A stretch of DNA of 64,000 bases from Phytophthora hibernalis (Eukaryota > Oomycota > Peronosporomycetes > Peronosporales > Peronosporaceae), in assembly GCA_012656075.1 (NCBI GenBank), contig JAAKBF010000171.1, forward strand, positions 1,922,001 through 1,986,000, written 5' to 3'. Below, piece after piece: positions 31,131-43,140 of the stretch. The position numbers and the translations under genes are program-made. The stretch's first letter is position 1; each line of letters begins with the position of its first letter. The notes below the pieces were generated by a model that was given only the letters and a program-made list of their open reading frames with translations, was not told where the DNA came from and searched no databases.

Positions 31131-31303
31131 CACGGTGTTACAGGCCTCACCAACCCCGTCGACCATCTCGCTCACGTACACGGTGTTACAGGCCTCATCG
31201 ACCGGTCTCGCTCACGTCCACGGTGTTACAGGCCTCACCAACCCCGTCGCTCACTCACGGTGTTACAGGCCTCACCAACCCCGTCGACCATCTCGCTCAC
31301 GAA
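31131..31303. repeat. Four-copy, partly deleted 48-bp sub-repeat
   Basis: Four successive 48-bp blocks can be followed, but the second and third have lost bases, giving 173 bp instead of 192. It is the longest run of the sub-repeat I could find in the array. The losses look like replication slippage or unequal exchange between blocks. Confidence 0.75.
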
Positions 31304-34300
31304 CACGGTGCCGTTGGCAACATTGATATTGCCACATAATAGCCTAGAAAACTACTGAAGCGGTGTCGGTTCGTACTGTCCGTTTGGCTCGTATTTGACG
31401 GACTTCTGAGACCAACCTTTTGTTATGGCGGACACCACTATCCTCACGGTGTTACAGGCCTCACCAACCCCGTCGACCATCTCGCTCACGAACACGGTGC
31501 CGTTGGCAACATTGATATTGCCACATAATAGCCTAGAAAACTACTGAAGCGGTGTCGGTTCGTACTGTCCGTTTGGCTCGTATTTGACGGACTTCTGAGA
31601 CCAACCTTTTGTTATGGCGGACACCACTATCCTCACGGTGTTACAGGCCTCACCAACCCCGTCGACCATCTCGCTCACGAACAGGCCTCACCAACCCCGT
31701 CGACCATCTCGCTCACGAACACGGTGCCGTTGGCACATTGATATTGCCACATAATAGCCTAGAAAACTACTGAAGCGGTGTCGGTTCGTACTGTCCGTTT
31801 GGCTCGTATTTGACGGACTTCTGAGACCAACCTTTTGTTATGGCGGACACCACTATCCTCACGGTGTTACAGGCCTCACCAACCCCGTCGACCATCTCGC
31901 TCACGAACACGGTGCCGTTGGCACATTGATATTGCCACATAATAGCCTAGAAAACTACTGAAGCGGTGTCGGTTCGTACTGTCCATTTGGCTCGTATTTG
32001 ACGGACTTCTGAGACCAACCTTTTGTTATGGCGGACACCACTATCCTCACGGTGTTACAGGCCTCACCAACCCCGTCGACCATCTCGCTCACGAACACGG
32101 TGCCGTTGGCACTGTTGATATTGCCACATAATAGCCTAGAAAACTACTGAAGCGGTGTCGGTTCGTACTGTCCGTTTGGCTCGTATTTGACGGACTTCTG
32201 AGACCAACCTTTTGTTATGGCGGACACCACTATCCTCACGGTGTTACAGGCCTCACCAACCCCGTCGACCATCTCGCTCACGTACACGGTGTTACAGGCC
32301 TCACCAACCCCGTCGACCATCTCGCTCACGAACACGGTGCCGTTGGCACATTGATATTGCCACATAATAGCCTAGAAAACTACTGAAGTGGTGTCGGTTC
32401 GTACTGTCCGTTTGGCTCGTATTTGACGGACTTCTGAGACCTACCTTTTGTTATGGCGGACACCACTATCCTCACGGTGTTACAGGCCTCACCAACCCCG
32501 TCGACCATCTCGCTCACGTACACGGTGTTACAGGTCACCAACCCCGTCGACCATCTCGCTCACGAACACGGTGCCGTTGGCACTATTGATATTGCCACAT
32601 AATAGCCTAGAAAACTACTGAAGCGGTGTCGGTTCGTACTGTCCATTTGGCTCGTATTTGACGGACTTCTGAGACCTACCTTTGTTATGGCGGACACCAC
32701 TATCCTCACGGTGTTACAGGCCTCACCAACCCCGTCGACCATCTCGCTCACGTACACGCTGTTACAGGTCGCACCAACCCCGTCGACCGTCTCGCTCACG
32801 TACACGGTGCCGTTGGCAACATTGATATTGCCACATAATAGCCTAGAAAACTACTGAAGCGGTGTCGGTTCGTACTGTCCGTTTGGCTCGTATTTGACGG
32901 ACTTCTGAGACCAACCTTTTGTTATGGCGGACACCACTATCCTCACGGTGTTACAGGCCTCACCAACCCCGTCGACCATCTCGCTCACGAACACGGTGCC
33001 GTTGGCACATTGATATTGCCACATAATAGCCTAGAAAACTACTGAAGCGGTGTCGGTTCGTACTGTCCGTTTGGCTCGTATTTGACGGACTTCTGAGACC
33101 TACCTTTTGTTATGGCGGACACCACTATCCTCACGGTGTTACAGGCCTCACCAACCCCGTCGACCATCTCGCTCACGAACACGGTGCCGTTGGCACATTG
33201 ATATTGCCACATAATAGCCTAGAAAACTACTGAAGCGGTGTCGGTTCGTACTGTCCATTTGGCTCGTATTTGACGGACTTCTGAGACCTACCTTTTGTTA
33301 TGGCGGACACCACTATCCTCACGGTGTTACAGGCCTCACCAACCCCGTCGACCATCTCGCTCACGAACACGGTGCCGTTGGCACTATTGATATTGCCACA
33401 TAATAGCCTAGAAAACTACTGAAGCGGTGTCGGTTCGTACTGTCCGTTTGGCTCGTATTTGACGGACTTCTGAGACCAACCTTTTGTTATGGCGGACACC
33501 ACTATCCTCACGGTGTTACAGGCCTCACCAACCCCGTCGACCATCTCGCTCACGTACACGGTGTTACAGGCCTCACCAACCCCGTCGACCATCTCGCTCA
33601 CGAACACGGTGCCGTTGGCAACATTGATATTGCCACATAATAGCCTAGAAAACTACTGAAGTGGTGTCGGTTCGTACTGTCCGTTTGGCTCGTATTTGAC
33701 GGACTTCTGAGACCTACCTTTTGTTATGGCGGACACCACTATCCTCACGGTGTTACAGGCCTCACCAACCCCGTCGACCATCTCGCTCACGTACACGGTG
33801 TTACAGGCCGCACCAACCCCGTCGACCATCTCGCTCACGAACACGGTGCCGTTGGCACTATTGATATTGCCACATAATAGCCTAGAAAACTACTGAAGCG
33901 GTGTCGGTTCGTACTGTCCGTTTGGCTCGTATTTGACGGACTTCTGAGACCTACCTTTTGTTATGGCGGACACCACTATCCTCACGGTGTTACAGGCCTC
34001 ACCAACCCCGTCGACCATCTCGCTCACGTACACGCTGTTACAGGTCGCACCAACCCCGTCGACCGTCTCGCTCACGTACACGGTGCCGTTGGCACTATTG
34101 ATATTGCCACATAATAGCCTAGAAAACTACTGAAGCGGTGTCGGTTCGTACTGTCCGTTTGGCTCGTATTTGACGGACTTCTGAGACCTACCTTTTGTTA
34201 TGGCGGACACCACTATCCTCACGGTGTTACAGGCCTCACCAACCCCGTCGACCATCTCGCTCACGACACGGTGCCGTTGGCAACATTGATATTGCCACAT

Positions 34301-37300
34301 AATAGCCTAGAAAACTACTGAAGCGGTGTCGGTTCGTACTGTCCATTTGGCTCGTATTTGACGGACTTCTGAGACCAACCTTTTGTTATGGCGGACACCA
34401 CTATCCTCACGGTGTTACAGGCCTCACCAACCCCGTCGACCATCTCGCTCACGAACACGGTGCCGTTGGCACATTGATATTGCCACATAATAGCCTAGAA
34501 AACTACTGAAGCGGTGTCGGTTCGTACTGTCCATTTGGCTCGTATTTGACGGACTTCTGAGACCTACCTTTTGTTATGGCGGACACCACTATCCTCACGG
34601 TGTTACAGGCCTCACCAACCCCGTCGACCATCTCGCTCACGAACACGGTGCCGTTGGCACTATTGATATTGCCACATAATAGCCTAGAAAACTACTGAAG
34701 CGGTGTCGGTTCGTACTGTCCGTTTGGCTCGTATTTGACGGACTTCTGAGACCTACCTTTTGTTATGGCGGACACCACTATCCTCACGGTGTTACAGGCC
34801 TCACCAACCCCGTCGACCATCTCGCTCACGTACACGGTGTTACAGGCCTCACCAACCCCGTCGACCGTCTCGCTCACGAACACGGTGCCGTTGGCAACAT
34901 TGATATTGCCACATAATAGCCTAGAAAACTACTGAAGCGGTGTCGGTTCGTACTGTCCGTTTGGCTCGTATTTGACGGACTTCTGAGACCAACCTTTTGT
35001 TATGGCGGACACCACTATCCTCACGGTGTTACAGGCCTCACCAACCCCGTCGACCATCTCGCTCACGAACACGGTGCCGTTGGCACTATTGATATTGCCA
35101 CATAATAGCCTAGAAAACTACTGAAGCGGTGTCGGTTCGTACTGTCCGTTTGGCTCGTATTTGACGGACTTCTGAGACCTACCTTTTGTTATGGCGGACA
35201 CCACTATCCTCACGGTGTTACAGGCCTCACCAACCCCGTCGACCATCTCGCTCACGTACACGGTGTTACAGGTCACCAACCCCGTCGATCGCTCGTACAC
35301 GGTGCCGTTGGCACTATTGATATTGCCACATAATAGCCTAGAAAACTACTGAAGCGGTGTCGGTTCGTACTGTCCGTTTGGCTCGTATTTGACGGACTTC
35401 TGAGACCTACCTTTTGTTATGGCGGACACCACTATCCTCACGGTGTTACAGGCCTCACCAACCCCGTCGACCATCTCGCTCACGTACACGCTGTTACAGG
35501 TCGCACCAACCCCGTCGACCGTCTCGCTCACGTACACGGTGCCGTTGGCACATTGATATTGCCACATAATAGCCTAGAAAACTACTGAAGCGGTGTCGGT
35601 TCGTACTGTCCGTTTGGCTCGTATTTGACGGACTTCTGAGACCAACCTTTTGTTATGGCGGACACCACTATCCTCACGGTGTTACAGGCCTCACCAACCC
35701 CGTCGACCATCTCGCTCACGAACACGGTGCCGTTGGCACATTGATATTGCCACATAATAGCCTAGAAAACTACTGAAGCGGTGTCGGTTCGTACTGTCCG
35801 TTTGGCTCGTATTTGACGGACTTCTGAGACCAACCTTTTGTTATGGCGGACACCACTATCCTCACGGTGTTACAGGCCTCACCAACCCCGTCGACCATCT
35901 CGCTCACGAACACGGTGCCGTTGGCACATTGATATTGCCACATAATAGCCTAGAAAACTACTGAAGCGGTGTCGGTTCGTACTGTCCGTTTGGCTCGTAT
36001 TTGACGGACTTCTGAGACCTACCTTTTGTTATGGCGGACACCACTATCCTCACGGTGTTACAGGCCTCACCAACCCCGTCGACCATCTCGCTCACGTACA
36101 CGCTGTTACAGGTCGCACCAAGTCGACCGTCTCGCTCACGCACGGTGCCGTTGGCACTATTGATATTGCCACATAATAGCCTAGAAAACTACTGAAGCGG
36201 TGTCGGTTCGTACTGTCCGTTTGGCTCGTATTTGACGGACTTCTGAGACCAACCTTTGTTATGGCGGACACCACTATCCTCACGGTGTTACAGGCCTCAC
36301 CAACCCCGTCGACCATCTCGCTCACGAACACGGTGCCGTTGGCACATTGATATTGCCACATAATAGCCTAGAAAACTACTGAAGCGGTGTCGGTTCGTAC
36401 TGTCCGTTTGGCTCGTATTTGACGGACTTCTGAGACCAACCTTTTGTTATGGCGGACACCACTATCCTCACGGTGTTACAGGCCTCACCAACCCCGTCGA
36501 CCATCTCGCTCACGTACACGGTGTTACAGGCCTCACCAACCCGTCGACCATCTCGCTCACGACACGGTGCCGTTGGCAACATTGATATTGCCACATAATA
36601 GCCTAGAAAACTACTGAAGTGGTGTCGGTTCGTACTGTCCGTTTGGCTCGTATTTGACGGACTTCTGAGACCTACCTTTTGTTATGGCGGACACCACTAT
36701 CCTCACGGTGTTACAGGCCTCACCAACCCCGTCGACCATCTCGCTCACGTACACGGTGTTACAGGTCGCACCAACCCCGTCGACCATCTCGCTCACGTAC
36801 ACGGTGCCGTTGGCACTATTGATATTGCCACATAATAGCCTAGAAAACTACTGAAGCGGTGTCGGTTCGTACTGTCCGTTTGGCTCGTATTTGACGGACT
36901 TCTGAGACCAACCTTTTGTTATGGCGGACACCACTATCCTCACGGTGTTACAGGCCTCACCAACCCCGTCGACCATCTCGCTCACGAACACGGTGCCGTT
37001 GGCACTATTGATATTGCCACATAATAGCCTAGAAAACTACTGAAGCGGTGTCGGTTCGTACTGTCCGTTTGGCTCGTATTTGACGGACTTCTGAGACCTA
37101 CCTTTTGTTATGGCGGACACCACTATCCTCACGGTGTTACAGGCCTCACCAACCCCGTCGACCATCTCGCTCACGAACACGGTGCCGTTGGCACTATTGA
37201 TATTGCCACATAATAGCCTAGAAAACTACTGAAGCGGTGTCGGTTCGTACTGTCCGTTTGGCTCGTATTTGACGGACTTCTGAGACCAACCTTTTGTTAT

Positions 37301-39733
37301 GGCGGACACCACTATCCTCACGGTGTTACAGGCCTCACCAACCCCGTCGACCATCTCGCTCACGAACACGGTGCCGTTGGCACTGTTGATATTGCCACAT
37401 AATAGCCTAGAAAACTACTGAAGCGGTGTCGGTTCGTACTGTCCGTTTGGCTCGTATTTGACGGACTTCTGAGACCTACCTTTTGTTATGGCGGACACCA
37501 CTATCCTCACGGTGTTACAGGCCTCACCAACCCCGTCGACCATCTCGCTCACGTACACGCTGTTACAGGTCGCACCAACCCCGTCGACCGTCTCGCTCAC
37601 GTACACGGTGCCGTTGGCAACATTGATATTGCCACATAATAGCCTAGAAAACTACTGAAGCGGTGTCGGTTCGTACTGTCCATTTGGCTCGTATTTGACG
37701 GACTTCTGAGACCTACCTTTTGTTATGGCGGACACCACTATCCTCACGGTGTTACAGGCCTCACCAACCCCGTCGACCATCTCGCTCACGAACACGGTGC
37801 CGTTGGCACTATTGATATTGCCACATAATAGCCTAGAAAACTACTGAAGCGGTGTCGGTTCGTACTGTCCGTTTGGCTCGTATTTGACGGACTTCTGAGA
37901 CCTACCTTTTGTTATGGCGGACACCACTATCCTCACGGTGTTACAGGCCTCACCAACCCCGTCGACCATCTCGCTCACGAACACGGTGCCGTTGGCACTA
38001 TTGATATTGCCACATAATAGCCTAGAAAACTACTGAAGCGGTGTCGGTTCGTACTGTCCGTTTGGCTCGTATTTGACGGACTTCTGAGACCTACCTTTTG
38101 TTATGGCGGACACCACTATCCTCACGGTGTTACAGGCCTCACCAACCCCGTCGACCATCTCGCTCACGTACACGCTGTTACAGGTCGCACCAACCCCGTC
38201 GACCGTCTCGCTCACGTACACGGTGCCGTTGGCACTATTGATATTGTCACATAATAGCCTAGAAAACTACTGAAGCGGTGTCGGTTCGTACTGTCCGTTT
38301 GGCTCGTATTTGACGGACTTCTGAGACCTACCTTTTGTTATGGCGGACACCACTATCCTCACGGTGTTACAGGCCTCACCAACCCCGTCGACCATCTCGC
38401 TCACGTACACGCTGTTACAGGTCGCACCAACCCCGTCGACCGTCTCGCTCACGTACACGGTGCCGTTGGCACTATTGATATTGTCACATAATAGCCTAGA
38501 AAACTACTGAAGCGGTGTCGGTTCGTACTGTCCGTTTGGCTCGTATTTGACGGACTTCTGAGACCAACCTTTTGTTATGGCGGACACCACTATCCTCACG
38601 GTGTTACAGGCCTCACCAACCCCGTCGACCATCTCGCTCACGAACACGGTGCCGTTGGCACTATTGATATTGCCACATAATAGCCTAGAAAACTACTGAA
38701 GCGGTGTCGGTTCGTACTGTCCGTTTGGCTCGTATTTGACGGACTTCTGAGACCTACCTTTTGTTATGGCGGACACCACTATCCTCACGGTGTTACAGGT
38801 CGCACCAACCCCGTCGACCATCTCGCTCACGAACACGGTGCCGTTGGCACTATTGATATTGCCACATAATAGCCTAGAAAACTACTGAAGCGGTGTCGGT
38901 TCGTACTGTCCGTTTGGCTCGTATTTGACGGACTTCTGAGACCTACCTTTTGTTATGGCGGACACCACTATCCTCACGGTGTTACAGGCCTCACCAACCC
39001 CGTCGACCATCTCGCTCACGTACACGCTGTTACAGGTCGCACCAACCCCGTCGACCGTCTCGCTCACGTACACGGTGCCGTTGGCACTATTGATATTGTC
39101 ACATAATAGCCTAGAAAACTACTGAAGCGGTGTCGGTTCGTACTGTCCGTTTGGCTCGTATTTGACGGACTTCTGAGACCTACCTTTTGTTATGGCGGAC
39201 ACCACTATCCTCACGGTGTTACAGGCCTCACCAACCCCGTCGACCATCTCGCTCACGTACACGCTGTTACAGGTCGCACCAACCCCGTCGACCGTCTCGC
39301 TCACGTACACGGTGCCGTTGGCAACATTGATATTGCCACATAATAGCCTAGAAAACTACTGAAGCGGTGTCGGTTCGTACTGTCCATTTGGCTCGTATTT
39401 GACGGACTTCTGAGACCTACCTTTTGTTATGGCGGACACCACTATCCTCACGGTGTTACAGGCCTCACCAACCCCGTCGACCATCTCGCTCACGAACACG
39501 GTGCCGTTGGCACTATTGATATTGTCACATAATAGCCTAGAAAACTACTGAAGCGGTGTCGGTTCGTACTGTCCGTTTGGCTCGTATTTGACGGACTTCT
39601 GAGACCTACCTTTTGTTATGGCGGACATCACTATCATCACGGTGTTACAGGTCGCACCAACCCCGTCGATCATCTCGCTCACGAACACGGTGCCGTTGGC
39701 ACTATTGATATTGCCACATAATAGCCTAGAAAA

Positions 39734-40917
39734 CTACTGAAGTGGTGTCGGTTCGTACTGTCCGTTTGGCTCGTATTTGACGTACTTCTGAGACCTACCT
39801 TTGTTATGGCGGACACCACTATCCTCACGGTGTTACAGGCCTCACCAACCCCGTCGACCATCTCGCTCACGTACACGCTGTTACAGGTCGCACCAACCCC
39901 GTCGACCGTCTCGCTCACGTACACGGTGCCGTTGGCACTATTGATATTGTCACATAATAGCCTAGAAAACTACTGAAGCGGTGTCGGTTCGTACTGTCCG
40001 TTTGGCTCGTATTTGACGGACTTCTGAGACCTACCTTTTGTTATGGCGGACACCACTATCCTCACGGTGTTACAGGCCTCACCAACCCCGTCGACCATCT
40101 CGCTCACGTACACGCTGTTACAGGTCGCACCAACCCCGTCGACCGTCTCGCTCACGTACACGGTGCCGTTGGCACTATTGATATTGTCACATAATAGCCT
40201 AGAAAACTACTGAAGCGGTGTCGGTTCGTACTGTCCGTTTGGCTCGTATTTGACGGACTTCTGAGACCTACCTTTTGTTATGGCGGACACCACTATCCTC
40301 ACGGTGTTACAGGCCTCACCAACCCCGTCGACCATCTCGCTCACGTACACGCTGTTACAGGTCGCACCAACCCCGTCGACCGTCTCGCTCACGTACACGG
40401 TGCCGTTGGCACTATTGATATTGTCACATAATAGCCTAGAAAACTACTGAAGCGGTGTCGGTTCGTACTGTCCGTTTGGCTCGTATTTGACGGACTTCTG
40501 AGACCTACCTTTTGTTATGGCGGACACCACTATCCTCACGGTGTTACAGGCCTCACCAACCCCGTCGACCATCTCGCTCACGTACACGCTGTTACAGGTC
40601 GCACCAACCCCGTCGACCGTCTCGCTCACGTACACGGTGCCGTTGGCACTATTGATATTGTCACATAATAGCCTAGAAAACTACTGAAGCGGTGTCGGTT
40701 CGTACTGTCCGTTTGGCTCGTATTTGACGGACTTCTGAGACCTACCTTTTGTTATGGCGGACACCACTATCCTCACGGTGTTACAGGCCTCACCAACCCC
40801 GTCGACCATCTCGCTCACGTACACGCTGTTACAGGTCGCACCAACCCCGTCGACCGTCTCGCTCACGTACACGGTGCCGTTGGCACTATTGATATTGTCA
40901 CATAATAGCCTAGAAAA
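39734..40917. repeat. Tandem run of 237-bp higher-order units
   Basis: Five successive units each contain one 189-bp unit plus one variant 48-bp block (237 bp). The last four start 237 bp apart and are nearly identical. All carry CCTACC and TTGTCACA, variants that are absent from the left 14 kb. Shorter runs of the same unit occur at about 38,030-38,503 and 38,882-39,310. This is a locally amplified derivative family inside the older array. Confidence 0.9.
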
Positions 40918-41689
40918 CTACTGAAGCGGTGTCGGTTCGTACTGTCCGTTTGGCTCATATTAAACGGACTTCTGAGACCAACCTTTTGTTTTAGCGGACA
41001 CCACTATCCTCACGGTGTTACAGGCCTCACCAACCCCGTCGACCATCTCGCTCACGAACACGGTGCCGTTGGCACTATTGATATTGTCACATAATAGCCT
41101 AGAAAACTACTGAAGCGGTGTCGGTTCGTACTGTCCGTTTGGCTCGTATTTGACGGACTTCTGAGACCTACCTTTGTTATGGCGGACATCACTATCATCA
41201 CGGTGTTACAGGTCGCACCAATCCCGTCGACCATCTCGCTCACGAACACGGTGCCGTTGGCACTGTTGATATTGTCACATAATAGCCTAGAAAACTACTG
41301 AAGCGGTGTCGGTTCGTACTGTCCGTTTGGCTCGTATTTGACGGACTTCTGAGACCTACCTTTTGTTATGGCGGACACCACTATCCTCACGGTGTTACAG
41401 GCCTCACCAACCCCGTCGACCATCTCGCTCACGTACACGCTGTTACAGGTCGCACCAACCCCGTCGACCGTCTCGCTCACGTACACGGTGCCGTTGGCAC
41501 TATTGATATTGTCACATAATAGCCTAGAAAACTACTGAAGCGGTGTCGGTTCGTACTGTCCGTTTGGCTCGTATTTGACGGACTTCTGAGACCAACCTTT
41601 TGTTATGGCGGACATCACTATCATCACGGTGTTACAGGTCGCACCAACCCCGTCGATCATCTCGCTCACGAACACGGTGCCGTTGGCAC

Positions 41690-41930
41690 TATTGATATTG
41701 CCACATAATAGCCTAGAAAACTACTGAAGCGGTGTCGGTTCGTACTGGCCATTTGGCTCGTATTCGACGGACTTGTTAGGGCAGCGTATTGTTTAGCGAA
41801 CACAACTATCTTCACGGTGTTACAGGCCACATCAACCCTGTCGACCATCTTGTCACGTACACGGCACCATTGGAAGTGACACATTATTGATATAGCCTGG
41901 AAACCCTACGGAATCGGTGTCGGTTCATAT
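41690..41930. repeat. Decayed right edge of the satellite array
   Basis: The last recognisable unit or unit and a half carries many substitutions and small deletions: CGTACTGGCCATTTGG, TATTCGACGGACTTGTTAGG, CATCAACCCTGTCGACC. It then fades into unique sequence after a final TGTCGGTTCATATTGGCC near 41,920. Loss of similarity at the margin is expected when units near the edge escape homogenisation. Confidence 0.85.
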
Positions 41931-42259
41931 TGGCCGGGATGTCTCACTCTTCTTCTGATATCAGGATACACGGACGCCATCGCTAGCACTGGGTGGTAGG
42001 CTCCATCGACCGTGTTGACTCCTCATTCTTTCGAGTACACAGTGTAGCATTTTGTTATGAACCGGTGGTCATTGACGAGCCTTACGCTCAACACTTTATA
42101 AATTATGCGAAGACTGTACGGGTTAGTGGTTATCAATGATTTGTTAGCGGTGCTAGCGAATGGTCTTGGTGTACCAATATGCATTATGCAATTGAGCTGA
42201 CCACGAAACGCTGACAGGTATCGTTTGGCGGGGTCTCCAAACCGAACAGAAAGAGCGCT
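41931..42259. other. Unique spacer between array and DOT1 relic
   Basis: AT/GC-balanced sequence with no convincing coding region, tandem repeat or RNA gene. It starts where satellite similarity ends and runs to the stop codon of the DOT1-like relic. Confidence 0.5.
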
Positions 42260-43044
42260 TCAATCCTCGCGGTGACGTCCGCATAACTTGTTCATCGTGA
42301 TGACATGAGCGAGTCTTTGTGCATTTGCGACGAAGCGTTCCAGGTCCAGATTGCTAGATGGGTCGAACACGAGATTATTCGAGAATTCAATCGTGCTTGA
42401 TTGCATTACAGCCTTAGTCGGATTGTTCAGTTGGCGTATGTCGTCGGCGTGGATGCAAATCTTGGACAGTTTCGAATGTGAAGGCGTGGTTGATGATATA
42501 AGAGACTTTGAGAGCATTGCCAGTTGCGTTTGTACTTCTATACCAACGCACATGCCAACTTGAGTCTCCAGTGCCACCTGAGAAACCACATTACCAACAC
42601 CGGATCCAATGTCCAGAAATATTTATGTGGCCTTCAATCGCGGTAGCACAGAGAGCATCGCAGTCACTCCAAGTTCCGAAATCTCGCCTGTGTGCTGGTC
42701 GGAAGCACCGCGTCTGGATTGGATCTGTTGTCGTGTGACAGACCCGAAAATCTCCGCTATGACGCGATGAGCATAATCCGTGTCTAAATTCGCCGAGATT
42801 ATCAGCCGGGATTTTATGGAGAGTTTGTTCACGTTGCATACCGATGCAAAATCGCCTAGGAAATCGATCCGAGTGCGTTCCATGAGTCCGCTTCAGTGTT
42901 TTCAGACGAAGCTTCAGCTGATGTTGTGTTTTTCTGATGGATTCCCTGCCATAACCGATGCCAATCAATCTTGTGCCCTTCATCCACCTGTTGTTTTGCC
43001 AGTTGAAATATCAAACGATCCTCTGTATCTGAGAAGTCCGACAT
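42260..43044 (-). pseudogene. DOT1-like histone methyltransferase pseudogene with SANT-like N-terminus
   Basis: Read on the minus strand, an N-terminal segment starting with ATG at 43,044 (MSDFSDTEDRLIFQLAKQQ, then IDWHRLW) resembles a SANT/Myb-like module. A second segment in another frame reads LKLRLKTLKRTHG, and after a further frame change the sequence continues to 42,260. That last part contains LDIGSGVGNVVSQVAL followed by VGIEVQTQLA. This fits the S-adenosylmethionine-binding motif I (DxGxGxGN) and the following acidic loop of DOT1-family lysine methyltransferases, which modify histone H3 K79 in chromatin. The copy is broken: two frameshifts (near 42,880-42,890 and about 42,950) and an in-frame TAA at 42,623-42,625, three codons before the catalytic motif. 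The methyltransferase fold is also short at the C-terminus. The family call rests on motif recognition without alignment. Confidence 0.65.
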
Positions 43045-43140
43045 GCTGTACGGATCCAAAGAAACAATGAACCATACTCATATTCAGATAAAGACAAGAA
43101 GTGAACCTGGCAAATAATTCGGGCTGTAAATCGGACTAGC

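Larger units (their letters stand above)
14940..41690. repeat. Heterogeneous part of the array with 48-bp expansions
   Basis: From an irregular unit near 14,940 onward the 189-bp unit mixes with 188-bp variants and with units containing additional copies of an internal 48-bp block. The block exists in two forms. One reads GGCCTCACC with CCATCTCG, the other GGTCGCACC with CCGTCTCG. Expanded units are rare at 17-24 kb, frequent at 24-37 kb, and form tandem runs at 38-41 kb. The CCTACC variant appears first near 18,465 and dominates on the right. Broken blocks occur at 19,470-19,520, 22,990-23,010, 31,190-31,260, 31,680-31,700, 35,270-35,300 and 36,110-36,140. Confidence 0.93.
1..41930. repeat. 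Giant 189-bp satellite DNA array
   Basis: The same sequence recurs head to tail from the first base. The text at base 1 reappears at 190 and 379, and again at 3781 (exactly 20 periods later), so the basic period is 189 bp. All units have the same orientation and no other sequence interrupts them, giving about 215 copies. The left edge lies outside the window. Common variants are A/G in CCATTTGG/CCGTTTGG, A/T in CACGAACACGG/CACGTACACGG, a one-base deletion (GCACTATTG to GCACATTG, 188 bp), CCTTTTGTT to CCTTTGTT (188 bp), CCAACC to CCTACC, and TTGCCACA to TTGTCACA. I do not recognise the family. The period is close to a nucleosome repeat length, as in many centromeric or heterochromatic satellites, but location on the chromosome cannot be read from the sequence. 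No transposon protein is encoded in it. Confidence 0.98.

Noticed and set aside
4183..41884. Dozens of 60-97 residue ORFs within the array as small genes
   Set aside because: They are the same satellite unit read in different phases, on both strands at once, with lengths set by one-base variants. No independent coding signal is seen.
1..41930. CRISPR array
   Set aside because: There is no alternation of short repeats with unique spacers. The whole 189-bp unit is repeated, and the neighbouring elements are eukaryotic retrotransposons.
1..41930. rDNA intergenic spacer sub-repeats
   Set aside because: No rRNA or 5S gene was found in the window, and the array runs into unrelated genes. It stays possible only if rDNA lies left of base 1.
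1..41930. CENP-B box or telomeric repeats in the satellite
   Set aside because: I found no run of TTTAGGG or TTAGGG units and no recognisable CENP-B box.
42976..43059. Crinkler-type LFLAK effector motif (LIFQLAKQQ)
   Set aside because: The motif is only loosely similar and sits in the SANT-like part of the DOT1-like relic, without a signal peptide or a DWL domain.
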